This document shows positions 6,796 to 13,834 of a stretch of 19,725 nucleotides of DNA, in pieces. A model generated the notes under the pieces. It saw only the letters and a program-made list of their open reading frames with translations. It did not search any database and was not told the origin of the DNA. Source of the DNA: Chlamydiota bacterium (GTDB lineage: Bacteria > Chlamydiota > Chlamydiia > Chlamydiales > Rhabdochlamydiaceae); the NCBI GenBank assembly GCA_011065225.1, contig JAAKFC010000008.1, positions 1 to 19,725 on the forward strand, written 5' to 3'. Both the position numbers and the translations under genes were made by a program. Each line of letters starts with the position of its first letter. Position 1 is the stretch's first letter.

Positions 6796-8229
6796 TTGCC
6801 AAGCGCAGGTGCCATTACCCCTCAAACAGAAAATATTCTCGATAAACCCCACTTCTATCCCATTCGTTTAGTTGCAAAACCCCTACTATGGGTCGTTGCA
6901 AAAATCCGGGGAATCTTTCAAATCATCCTTGGGTACCTCATTAGAATCGGAGTTTATTCTTTTGGTGAGTGGAATAGAAGTTTCGTCAAGAGAAAAATCA
7001 TCGAGCTCTACAAGGGCGGTTGTTATGACACCCATGATCGGCTCAGTTTCGATCCTTTGCGGCTTGAACAAGCATTTGCTATCTTAGAAAATATAGGTGG
7101 CATTCGATATAACACTCATTCTAAAGATGGGACCAAACTCGATGCGATGATCATTCGCTATCAGGACGTAAAGGCAAAAATCGAAGAACACGGAGGAAAA
7201 ATCGTCGATGCCGTCCCTATCTCGATCAATGATGTGCGCCACGAAGGGAAAGAAACTTTAACACTCTGTCGCGAAAATCATAACCGCCCTCAGCATCACG
7301 TCGATATGATCTTACCAGATAAGCCGGGTGAGAAATGGGATAATTTCTATGAGAAAAACCTCTTAAATCTTGGACTGGAAAAAGCCGATATAGAACTGAA
7401 AAATGGAGAACGTGTTGATGGTTTTATTCTCAACTATTGGGAAGACAAAAAACCTCTCCGCCCCAAGCAAGGACAATGCTTTGTTCGCTGCAACGCTCCC
7501 ACTGAGAGCTATCCCATGGCAAAGCGAGACATCATGCGTCGTGTCCTTGGAATAAAGAACGACGTACTCTGTTTTGATTATCGCGGCACTTGGAAAAGCG
7601 AGGGAGTTCCCAGCGAAGGAGGCTACTACCTCGATGCAGAAACCATGGTCGAGCAAGCGGCAAACGAATTTGGCTATGACTGGAAGGATATCTGGGCAGA
7701 TGGATTTTGTTTGGGAGGCGGCGTGGCAATGCATCTGAAACGCAAATATCACGATAAAGGAATCAATGTTTTTGTACAAAATACCTTTGACACGATGCTG
7801 CACACCCTGCAATGTCAGGTTTTCCCTTCGCATTGGCTCGCAAAATTCGGCCTAAATGAAGTGCGTTCGCGCGACCCTTATATCTGTGCAAAAACAGAGC
7901 AAGACTCTTTTAATAGCGTAGAAAAACTCAAAAAACTCCGAAATAAAGAAAAACAAGGAGTGAGCATTGTCTACAACACAGACACCGATACCACTATTGA
8001 CAAGCGTTCCCATCCTCACTTAGCTGCCGGTTTAGACCGAGTTTCTAAAAAGACCTTTTCGGTTTTTTTCAACCACCCCAATAAGAAGAAGAATGGACAT
8101 AGCGACGATATTCTCTCCTATAAAAATATGTGGAAAACAGCAGTCACTTTAATCACAGCCAAGGACTATCCTGAAATCCTCGAAAGAACACCAACCAGAT
8201 GGTGGAATAAGATTCCTAGCTTTGCTTAG
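6796..8229 (+). CDS. DUF818/CHLPS-type alpha/beta-hydrolase-fold protein
   Basis: The protein is 477 aa from the TTG at 6796. This start is preferred over the TTG at 6754 because CGGAG lies five bases upstream and the predicted promoter starts transcription near 6761. The family is the chlamydial CHLPS 43-kDa-like group (DUF818), also related to Legionella SidB/SdbA-type proteins. Residues about 20-56 are hydrophobic and amphipathic (FYPIRLVAKPLLWVVAKIRG and onward) and may associate with membrane. The hydrolase core contains CFDYRGTWKSEG (about 260-270) and the nucleophile elbow GFCLGGG (Cys about 305), followed by candidate acid and His residues in NTDTDTTID and GHSDD. Cys in place of Ser recalls dienelactone hydrolases. 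A lipase or thioesterase-like activity is possible but unproven. The gene ends inside the hairpin at 8228-8281. Confidence 0.75.
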   Translation: MPSAGAITPQTENILDKPHFYPIRLVAKPLLWVVAKIRGIFQIILGYLIRIGVYSFGEWNRSFVKRKIIELYKGGCYDTHDRLSFDPLRLEQAFAILENIGGIRYNTHSKDGTKLDAMIIRYQDVKAKIEEHGGKIVDAVPISINDVRHEGKETLTLCRENHNRPQHHVDMILPDKPGEKWDNFYEKNLLNLGLEKADIELKNGERVDGFILNYWEDKKPLRPKQGQCFVRCNAPTESYPMAKRDIMRRVLGIKNDVLCFDYRGTWKSEGVPSEGGYYLDAETMVEQAANEFGYDWKDIWADGFCLGGGVAMHLKRKYHDKGINVFVQNTFDTMLHTLQCQVFPSHWLAKFGLNEVRSRDPYICAKTEQDSFNSVEKLKKLRNKEKQGVSIVYNTDTDTTIDKRSHPHLAAGLDRVSKKTFSVFFNHPNKKKNGHSDDILSYKNMWKTAVTLITAKDYPEILERTPTRWWNKIPSFA

Positions 8230-8281
8230 AGGGTGTATGCGAATTGCTTTTGGCAGCGAAAGCAATGCACATACACCCTCT
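8228..8281. terminator. Long imperfect hairpin between convergent genes
   Basis: AGAGGGTGTATG (8228-8239) pairs with CATACACCCTCT (8270-8281), and ATTGCTTT (8243-8250) pairs with AAAGCAAT (8259-8266). A three-base internal junction with one possible G-C pair separates the arms and the loop is eight bases. The plus-strand TAG (8227-8229) and the minus-strand TAA (8281-8283) both touch the stem base. Neither side has a U-run, so it is not a canonical Rho-independent terminator, but it is well placed to end or protect both mRNAs. Confidence 0.6.
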
Positions 8282-9639
8282 TAAGAACTGGCAGGAAAAA
8301 AGAAAAAAATAGCTAAAAAGATGAGCGTGGGAAGAAGAGCAGCTAAAAAGAGATTCCACGGAGAGATTCCACCCCGGAAATGGGGACGCAAAAGAGCTTG
8401 TCCTGCAGGATTCGGAGCATGTGCCATAATAGTAAGCCCACCCCCTGCTACAAGACCAGCAGCAAGCGCATATTGAATCTTCGGCTGCAGATCCTCTAAA
8501 AGACAAGCCAAATAGGCAACTGTCGTATTTTCATTGAATGCAGTTAGAATCGTTCCAGTAAGCATCATTGCCCCATAGCCCAAATCTCCAATCAAAGGCT
8601 CAATCCACCACCCTTGAAACCCTCCATGAATGACAAGTCCTGCCAAGAAGAGTCCCACCATCAAAGGGCGTTTGAGATTGAGAGGCGTATACTGATGCAT
8701 CCGCGTCGCTTGATGGAATCCCAAAAATAAAAGATAGCTTCCCAAAAAGATGGGAAGGTAATGGGCCATGCTAATAGTCCATGCTAAAAACCCTAAATGA
8801 ACGAGCGTAATCCAAATAGGCACGGGTCCCTTATGGGCATCGGATTCAAGCACTTCTTCTTCTTTGTGAGGCATCTTTTTGAGCATTTTGAAATCTTTTT
8901 GAAAAAGAAAAAAATAGAGGACATTGACAAGCAAAATGCCAATGATAACCCGCCATCCAAACTGACCGAAAAAATCCATCAAATCCCAGTTCCAGCAGCG
9001 AGAAAGCGTCAGTGCTGGTGGGGCAGCAAAATTGGTCAAAACCCCACCCACTGAAAACGTGACAAACATCAGCCCCATGGTTCCATAAGCAAGACGCTTT
9101 GTGGGATGGCAAACATAGATTTTTCGTTTCAAAAGAAGGGCTGCAATCGTCATTGCTGCTGCTTCTGTAATTATAGAACCTAAAATCGGTCCAATGGTTA
9201 AAATGACAAACCACCACGACCGAGCCGAATCCCCAAAAAATTTCCCGATGACATGTACCCCTTTTCCCGCTAATTTCATGATCGGCCTCGTTGAGGCCAA
9301 ACTCATCACCACCACAATAAAAAAAGGCTCCACATAGACACGAGAATTGAGATATTGGATCATTTCGCCCCATCCATGAAAAATGGAAACAACGATCACA
9401 AGGGGGATCACCCATAGAGCAAAGACAATCTCGATCTCCCCTAAAAAATAGATAATCTCAGAAAGAACAAGCAGATTTTTATTTTTTTTCCGAATCTTTT
9501 TGGAAAGAGAAATGAAGTGATGAGCCAAAAGAGTATGCGTAATTGCCGCCAAAAAGATCAAAAGGGTCAAAATCCGAAAAGGGGTCGCAGAAGCGGTTTC
9601 TGATGCAAGAATCTCTTGCAAGTCAGCTGCAAAAATCAA
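8281..9639 (-). CDS. Putative Na+/H+ antiporter (Na_H_antiport_2 family)
   Basis: This 452-aa inner-membrane protein has about 11-12 hydrophobic segments. It fits the putative Na+/H+ antiporter family (PF07399) known from chlamydiae and other bacteria. Recognisable stretches are TIGPILGSIITEAAAMTIAA, GGVLTNFAAPPALTLSR, GTILTAFNENTTVAYLACLL and AGGGLTIMAHAPNPAGQALL. These have the polar and Pro/Gly-broken helices typical of ion-transporter folds, including Glu, Asn and Asp within membrane regions. The start is TTG at 9639, preceded by AAGAGG; TTG overlaps the pncA stop as TTGA, so translation is probably coupled. Being last in the NAD-salvage operon, it may support nicotinate or precursor uptake by ion coupling, but sodium/proton exchange is the family assignment. 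The transported ion is not proven here. Confidence 0.82.
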   Translation of the reverse strand: MIFAADLQEILASETASATPFRILTLLIFLAAITHTLLAHHFISLSKKIRKKNKNLLVLSEIIYFLGEIEIVFALWVIPLVIVVSIFHGWGEMIQYLNSRVYVEPFFIVVVMSLASTRPIMKLAGKGVHVIGKFFGDSARSWWFVILTIGPILGSIITEAAAMTIAALLLKRKIYVCHPTKRLAYGTMGLMFVTFSVGGVLTNFAAPPALTLSRCWNWDLMDFFGQFGWRVIIGILLVNVLYFFLFQKDFKMLKKMPHKEEEVLESDAHKGPVPIWITLVHLGFLAWTISMAHYLPIFLGSYLLFLGFHQATRMHQYTPLNLKRPLMVGLFLAGLVIHGGFQGWWIEPLIGDLGYGAMMLTGTILTAFNENTTVAYLACLLEDLQPKIQYALAAGLVAGGGLTIMAHAPNPAGQALLRPHFRGGISPWNLFLAALLPTLIFLAIFFFFPASS

Positions 9640-10250
9640 AACACCTCTTTTGCCAAAACAATTTTGACCCCTTTCTTTTTCATTTCTTCGACCGCCCCTT
9701 TCTCATCTTCTGGCTTTAAATTGATTGCCCGACACGCATCGCGGATCACCATCACGTCATATCCAAGCTCGAGTGCATCTAAAGCCGAATAGAGAACGCA
9801 ATAATCAGTAGCAACGCCTACAAGCGCAATTGCATCCACCTCATGTTCTTTCAAATACGCATCCAAGCCTGTTTTGCGCAAATGGGCATTGTCATAAAAA
9901 GCACTATAACTATCGATTTCAGAGTCTGCTCCCTTATAGAAAATTTTTGTAATTTTTTCCGTATTCAAACCTTCAGCAAATTCCGAACCTTTCGTATCTT
10001 GCACACAGTGGACAGGCCATAAAATCTGATCGACCTCTCCTACTCGGACTACATCCCCAACCTTTTTTCCAGAATGGCTCGTAGCAAAGCTGACATGATC
10101 TTTGGGATGCCAATCCTTTGTCGCAAGGACCAAGGGAAATTTTCCCATCATGGGATGGATGAGATTTGCGAGTTCATCGGCTCCTGGTGTCCCCAAAGGC
10201 CCTCCAGGCATAAAATCGTTTTGCATATCAATCACAATTAAAGCTTGCAC
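9636..10250 (-). CDS. pncA: Nicotinamidase
   Basis: This 204-aa cysteine hydrolase of the isochorismatase-like superfamily converts nicotinamide to nicotinate plus ammonia. The catalytic triad is visible: D8 in VIDMQNDF, K106 in IFYKGAD and C151 in GVATDYCV. Metal-ligand residues correspond to D46 and H48 in KDWHPKDH and H81 in WPVHCVQ. Length is typical. The start is GTG at 10250, with a strong GAGGAG five bases upstream inside the end of pncB; pncB and pncA overlap by 13 bases. The overlap and order make a pncB-pncA module feeding the Preiss-Handler route. In an intracellular bacterium this salvages host nicotinamide. The assignment is secure; pyrazinamidase side activity is a known family property. 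Confidence 0.95.
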   Translation of the reverse strand: MQALIVIDMQNDFMPGGPLGTPGADELANLIHPMMGKFPLVLATKDWHPKDHVSFATSHSGKKVGDVVRVGEVDQILWPVHCVQDTKGSEFAEGLNTEKITKIFYKGADSEIDSYSAFYDNAHLRKTGLDAYLKEHEVDAIALVGVATDYCVLYSALDALELGYDVMVIRDACRAINLKPEDEKGAVEEMKKKGVKIVLAKEVF

Positions 10251-11701
10251 CGAATCTCCTCAATCATTTGCAACTTCAGATCATACAAATTCTTCTCGAT
10301 CCCAGTGAAAAAAAGCTGAGGGTTTAAGAACCGACGCATCGCATCAGGGAATTTTTCCAGTTCTTCATAGGTTTTATCGCGCATTTGCACAAGAGAAGGA
10401 GACTCATAGACCCGTTTTCCTCTTCGAAGCATTGGGATCAATAAATCCTTGTACTGCCAATTTTCCTTTACCTCTTTTTTCGATCCCGGCTCCGTATGAT
10501 GAATGATCGTTTTTCCTGGCCCCATTTTTTCATCATAGAACATGTCTGCCACATACCCCTTCTCATCAAAATAGCGGCGCACTTGCGAAATCCCTGGATT
10601 AGTTGTTTTGATCACCTGTTCTGATATTTTGAGTCGATATTTCCACTCTTTATCTTTCCCTTGCACAGCACTGAGTTTATAGACGCCATCTAAAGCTGGT
10701 TGATCTTTTGCTGTGACGAGATTCGTTCCCACACCCCAAAGAGAAATTTTTCCTCCTTGATGCTTTAAATCAGAAATAATCTGCTCTGTGAGCTCATTCG
10801 TCGCCATGATTTTTGTTTCTTTCAGACCCGCTTCATCGAGCATTTTTCGCACTTTATTACTTAAGACATTCAAGTCCCCTGAATCGAGGCGAACCGCAAT
10901 GAGTTTTAGCCCTTCCTCTTTTGCCACTTTGATCCCTCTCTCTACCCCTTTGAGAGAATCATACGTGTCGATCAAAAAGACACAGTTTTCTGGCAAAGCC
11001 TTTGCAAAAGTGCGAAAAGCATTTTCTTCCTCATCAAACGTCATCACAAAACTGTGGGCATGTGTCCCCATCACCGGAATGCCAAAAAGCTTTCCTGCGA
11101 GCACATTCGAGCTCGAATGACATCCCCCTATAAAGCTTGCTCTTGATGCAGCAATTGCCCCATCGATCCCTTGCGCACGACGGAGACCAAATTCTACAAT
11201 ATGATCGCCCTTAGCGGCATAACAGACACGTGAAGCCTTTGTTGCAATGAGTGTTTGGAAATTGAGAATATTGAGAAGCGCCGACTCCAAAATTTGCGCC
11301 TGAATGATCGGCCCCTGCACCCGGATGAGTGGCTCATAAGGGAAAACAGGCGTTCCCTCTTCCATTGCATCGACATCTACCGATAGGCGAAAATCTTTCA
11401 AATATTCAAGGAAAGCCCCCTCAAATAGAGGCTTCCCTGCAGGATTTTTCAGCTGCGCCAAATAGGCCAAGTCATCGTCTTCGAAACCAAAGTTCTCGAT
11501 ATACTCGAGAGCTACTTCCATCCCAGCACAAATGGCATAGGCCCCACCAAACGGATACTTGCGAAAAAATAGCTGAAAGACCGCCTCGCGATCCTGCATG
11601 CCATTTTTCCAATAGGCATAGGCCATCGTCAGTTCATAGAGATCTGTCAAAAGCGCAAGAGAGTCGTGGTAGACCTGTTTAAGAAGATTTTTTGCCACCA
11701 T
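10238..11701 (-). CDS. pncB: Nicotinate phosphoribosyltransferase
   Basis: The protein is 487 aa from the ATG at 11701. It condenses nicotinate with PRPP, using ATP, to make nicotinate mononucleotide for NAD synthesis. Family landmarks are LLTDLYELTMAYAYWKNG near the N-terminus, FGLRRAQGIDGA (about 171-182), GGCHSSSN, GTHAHSFV (about 212-219) with the conserved histidines, and RLDSGDL (about 271-277) of the phosphate-binding barrel. The frame extends to another ATG at 11731; 11701 is preferred because relatives begin just before LLTDLYELTM and because it overlaps the upstream gene less (23 bases). The Shine-Dalgarno-like AGGA is very close to this ATG, so the start is not certain; GTG at 11698 is also possible. 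It lies in an operon with pncA, overlapping it by 13 bases. Confidence 0.94.
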   Translation of the reverse strand: MVAKNLLKQVYHDSLALLTDLYELTMAYAYWKNGMQDREAVFQLFFRKYPFGGAYAICAGMEVALEYIENFGFEDDDLAYLAQLKNPAGKPLFEGAFLEYLKDFRLSVDVDAMEEGTPVFPYEPLIRVQGPIIQAQILESALLNILNFQTLIATKASRVCYAAKGDHIVEFGLRRAQGIDGAIAASRASFIGGCHSSSNVLAGKLFGIPVMGTHAHSFVMTFDEEENAFRTFAKALPENCVFLIDTYDSLKGVERGIKVAKEEGLKLIAVRLDSGDLNVLSNKVRKMLDEAGLKETKIMATNELTEQIISDLKHQGGKISLWGVGTNLVTAKDQPALDGVYKLSAVQGKDKEWKYRLKISEQVIKTTNPGISQVRRYFDEKGYVADMFYDEKMGPGKTIIHHTEPGSKKEVKENWQYKDLLIPMLRRGKRVYESPSLVQMRDKTYEELEKFPDAMRRFLNPQLFFTGIEKNLYDLKLQMIEEIRCKL

Positions 11702-11987
11702 GTTCCTGCAAAATATTTTGCTTTTTCGCATTCAGATCATCAATTTGATCCTGCAGCTCTTGAATCTTTTGCTTATCAGCAGCCACTCGATCCCAAGCTC
11801 TACGAGCATCCAAATAGTTTTCACTTTGAAATTGCCATCGCATTGCATTGTTGGTATTTCTTTGTGCACTCGAACGTAATTTACCCTGCAAATCCTTGAG
11901 ATCTTCAATCTGCTGATCAATCTGCTTCACATCATCCTGCCACGATGCAACTGCAAGAAAAAAAAGAATCCCCAATTTGATAAACAT
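11679..11987 (-). CDS. Small exported coiled-coil protein
   Basis: The protein is 102 aa from the ATG at 11987, which has GAGG three bases upstream. The frame extends to a TTG at 12062, but the ATG start puts a signal peptide at the N-terminus: MFIKLGILFFLAVASWQDD, with a short basic start, a hydrophobic core and a likely cleavage near ALA/VASW. The mature part is almost wholly heptad-rich (VKQIDQQIEDLKDLQGKL, later KQKIQELQDQIDDLNAKKQN), so it is predicted to be periplasmic and to oligomerise by coiled coil. The family is not identified; length and charge recall small periplasmic chaperone-like proteins of chlamydiae. It is the first gene of the pncB-pncA-antiporter transcript, with no obvious functional link to it. 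Confidence 0.65.
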   Translation of the reverse strand: MFIKLGILFFLAVASWQDDVKQIDQQIEDLKDLQGKLRSSAQRNTNNAMRWQFQSENYLDARRAWDRVAADKQKIQELQDQIDDLNAKKQNILQEHGGKKSS

Positions 11988-12000
11988 TGGCCTCACTCTA

Positions 12001-12029
12001 TCAGACAAAATTTTAATGGACAATTGTCT
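12001..12029 (-). promoter_or_regulatory. Promoter with central palindrome for the coiled-coil/pnc operon
   Basis: On the minus strand TTGTCC is followed after 17 bases by TAGAGT; each matches 4 of 6 consensus positions. The -35 overlaps the perfect 10-base palindrome GACAATTGTC (12019-12028). AGACAA (12003-12008) also mirrors TTGTCT (12024-12029). The palindrome lies in the 81-base gap between divergent genes and could bind a dimeric regulator acting on both. No regulator gene is adjacent. Confidence 0.35.
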
Positions 12030-12068
12030 CTTGCCATACAACCAAAAAGGAAGTAAACTCAAGAAATC

Positions 12069-12773
12069 ATGCGAAAGCTTTTCTTATTTCTTATACTTTC
12101 TTCTTTTTGCTTTGCAAATGTGACAATTAAAGACCGCTTATTAAAAGCAACCCCTGGAGATTTTATCATCACAGAACAAGGGAAAAGCTATTCTTTGCTT
12201 CTTGTCCGCTCAATCGAGCCGCCTCATCTGACCCTTGAAGAAATCATCGTGGACCAAAGCAATATTGATCTTAAAAAAATCAATTGGAAAAATTGGATTG
12301 AAAATAGGGCTCCTGGCGCCGATTCCTGGACAGCTTTTGCCCTCGACATTGAAAAGAATACCCTTGTCAGATCCTATTCCTTCCTCGAAAACCAATGGCT
12401 TTTCATTGAAAAATCCGATTATTTTTTTGGGAAGCTGCTTTCTCTTTCCTTCCAACCCACGCGCGATAATGAGCGAAAAAAAATTGGCCCCGCCCCCATG
12501 CCTGGAGAAATTGACCGGCGCAAGTTTTGGAAACCACAACTCGTCCGCGAGGGGAAAAAGCATAAAAAGTGTGAGTATGAAGTCTTAAGAGCCAAATGGC
12601 CCAGTGATAAGACCCAACTTGCAGGATGCATATTTGAACTTTACTTAGATGTGCAAGAGTCTACTTTTCCCTTCCCCTATTGGATGGAAGTCCAACATCC
12701 GCACTACACCTTCAAAATCCGCGCCATCGATTCGGGTAGCGGAATCCAATCCCCTATGAAGTTGTTAAAATAA
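12069..12773 (+). CDS. Secreted hypothetical protein
   Basis: This 234-aa protein has a clear Sec signal peptide, MRKLFLFLILSSFCFA followed by NVTI, with likely cleavage after CFA at about residue 16. The mature part is a mixed alpha/beta domain without further membrane segments. It is rich in Trp and aromatic residues (INWKNWIENRAPGADSWTAF), with a conserved-looking C-terminal half: KIGPAPMPGEIDRRKFWKPQ, then FELYLDVQESTFPFPYWMEV and IDSGSGIQSPMK. This looks like a conserved chlamydial periplasmic protein family, but I cannot name it. Two cysteines in the mature part (KKCEYE and AGCIFE) could form a disulfide. The ATG at 12069 has no strong Shine-Dalgarno. It diverges from the pnc operon and is followed by the noncoding block 12774-13045. 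Confidence 0.75.
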   Translation: MRKLFLFLILSSFCFANVTIKDRLLKATPGDFIITEQGKSYSLLLVRSIEPPHLTLEEIIVDQSNIDLKKINWKNWIENRAPGADSWTAFALDIEKNTLVRSYSFLENQWLFIEKSDYFFGKLLSLSFQPTRDNERKKIGPAPMPGEIDRRKFWKPQLVREGKKHKKCEYEVLRAKWPSDKTQLAGCIFELYLDVQESTFPFPYWMEVQHPHYTFKIRAIDSGSGIQSPMKLLK

Positions 12774-12778
12774 CCAAC

Positions 12779-12990
12779 TTATGAACAAGTTTTCCGCAAC
12801 GACTTCTTTCTCTAGGAAGCTCCCTATGAAGCCCTTAGGGCCTCCTGGGGAGGATTATTGCAACCCCTTATATTCCAATAGCTTATATTCCGACTTAACA
12901 ATCTTTTCACAATTCGCTAAAAACTCTTTAAAAACACCCGATCTCTCTATTCTTTAGCTTTTTCCACAACTTATGAACAATTTATACACA
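12779..12990. other. Cluster of DnaA-box-like nonamers in noncoding region
   Basis: The 272 bases between 12773 and 13046 contain no convincing ORF. Two perfect matches to the DnaA-box consensus TTWTNCACA are close together: TTTTCCACA (12960-12968) and TTATACACA (12982-12990). One-mismatch copies are TTATGAACA (12779-12787 and 12971-12979), TTTTCCGCA (12790-12798) and CTTTTCACA (12903-12911). All are in the same orientation. CTTATATTCC is also repeated at 12867-12876 and 12882-12891, a 15-base period. The short hairpins GCCC-TTA-GGGC (12831-12841) and CCTCC-TGG-GGAGG (12841-12853) abut each other. This may be a replication origin or a DnaA-titrating site; the arrangement is suggestive only. 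Confidence 0.4.
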
Positions 12991-12995
12991 TAAAA

Positions 12996-13021
12996 AAACC
13001 CGTTCCAAAAAGAACGGGTTT
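12996..13021 (-). terminator. Rho-independent terminator for the 170-aa gene
   Basis: AAACCCGTTC (12996-13005) pairs perfectly with GAACGGGTTT (13012-13021) across a six-base loop. On the minus strand the stem is followed by seven or more T (the A-run at 12992-12998), the usual U-tract, so it ends transcription from 13558. On the plus strand the T-run is only three, so it would be a weaker stop for the 12069-12773 transcript. Confidence 0.85.
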
Positions 13022-13045
13022 GAAATGCAAAACTTGTAATAGATT

Positions 13046-13558
13046 TTATTCTTTGACCACTTTTTCCAATGCATGCATGTAATCGGCCAAAGACCAGTTT
13101 GGATTCAACGAACTTGATTCAGTACAATACGTATTTTGAAGTTCAGCGGCTTTCTCTTTAATTTTAGTAATTTGTTCTGGGATATCCCCTTCACAAACAA
13201 TGCGAGAAGCACCAATTGGTGGTGGCGAATTTTTATTTAATTTCATTTCTGAGAATTGTTCTGCAGTAACATTTGCTAAGGTAATCAACACCTGCAACGA
13301 AGTAAGCTCATTTTGATATCCATTAAGGAGTTTAGTCAACTGTTCTTTGTCTTGTTTTTGATAAGATTGTGTATGGGTCTCTTTTACCCTCCCAAACAAA
13401 CTTTTTGCTGCATTATCTGCATTATTGAATAAAGCAGATAAAAAACTTACTGTAATAGGATTTCCTTCTGGATCATGTTGGTTTATATTCTGACCAAGGA
13501 TTTTGTTATATTCGCTAAAACTATGTAATACTGGTGGTGCATTTACTGGTGTAGACAT
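13046..13558 (-). CDS. Hypothetical soluble helical protein, 170 aa
   Basis: I do not recognise this protein. The start is well supported: AGGAGG lies six bases upstream of the ATG at 13558. It has no signal peptide or membrane segment. It begins MSTPVNAPPVLHSF, a Ser/Thr/Pro-rich N-terminus of the type often seen in type III substrates, followed by mostly helical sequence with one Pro-rich linker (KNSPPPIGAS). Two cysteines (IVCEGD and TYCTES) flank the last helical region. A terminator follows at 12996-13021. It may be co-transcribed with the 263-aa gene upstream, with which it shares strand, strong ribosome binding sites and lack of known homology. A secreted effector is conceivable but unsupported. 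Confidence 0.65.
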   Translation of the reverse strand: MSTPVNAPPVLHSFSEYNKILGQNINQHDPEGNPITVSFLSALFNNADNAAKSLFGRVKETHTQSYQKQDKEQLTKLLNGYQNELTSLQVLITLANVTAEQFSEMKLNKNSPPPIGASRIVCEGDIPEQITKIKEKAAELQNTYCTESSSLNPNWSLADYMHALEKVVKE

Positions 13559-13612
13559 TGTTCCCTCCTGGGTTTGTTGTTTAAAAATCTAAATAAAATA
13601 ATTTATCTACCA

Positions 13613-13628
13613 CTCGCTCGCTCGCTCA
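13613..13628. repeat. CTCG tetranucleotide repeat
   Basis: Three perfect tandem CTCG units (13613-13624) and a fourth imperfect one, CTCA, lie 54 bases upstream of the 170-aa gene's start codon. CTCG-CTCA-CGAG can also fold into a small hairpin. Such repeats can change length by slippage, here in the leader of the 170-aa gene rather than in its coding part. Confidence 0.5.
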
Positions 13629-13729
13629 CGAGAGAATGGGTGGTGAATATTTTTTCCTTAAGTTGCCGGCATTAGTAGCAACTTGCAGCAATTCCCGCTG
13701 GCTCAGAAGATCTTGAAAATAGAACAGTT

Positions 13730-13820
13730 TTAAAACTCATTGATGTCTTCATTTACGATATCATTTACTAGTTCTAGCATTTCATTTTAATGTATCAAGG
13801 GTTATTGAGTTTGATGACAT
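13730..13820 (-). pseudogene. Possible decayed small ORF between the two unknown genes
   Basis: Fifteen bases after the 263-aa gene's stop, an ATG at 13820 follows AGAGGA at a normal spacing. It encodes MSSNSITLDTLK and stops at 13782-13784. A shifted frame then continues MLELVNDIVNEDINEF to a TAA at 13730-13732. The well-placed start signal and protein-like composition suggest a small gene broken by a one-base change, or a short leader peptide. The remaining noncoding stretch 13559-13729 holds the CTCG repeat and a 7-bp inverted repeat (13660-13666 with 13678-13684) without a U-tract. Confidence 0.25.
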
Positions 13821-13834
13821 AATTTCCTCTGGGG

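Noticed and set aside
7363..7833. 156-codon minus-strand ORF inside the DUF818-like gene
   Set aside because: It is antisense to the hydrolase core and has no start signal.
8846..9415. 189-codon minus-strand ORF inside the antiporter gene
   Set aside because: It is an out-of-frame shadow of the antiporter, rich in Cys, His and Trp from shifted hydrophobic codons, with no start signal.
13660..13684. AAGTTGC/GCAACTT inverted repeat as a terminator
   Set aside because: The loop is 11 bases and neither strand has a U-tract after the stem.
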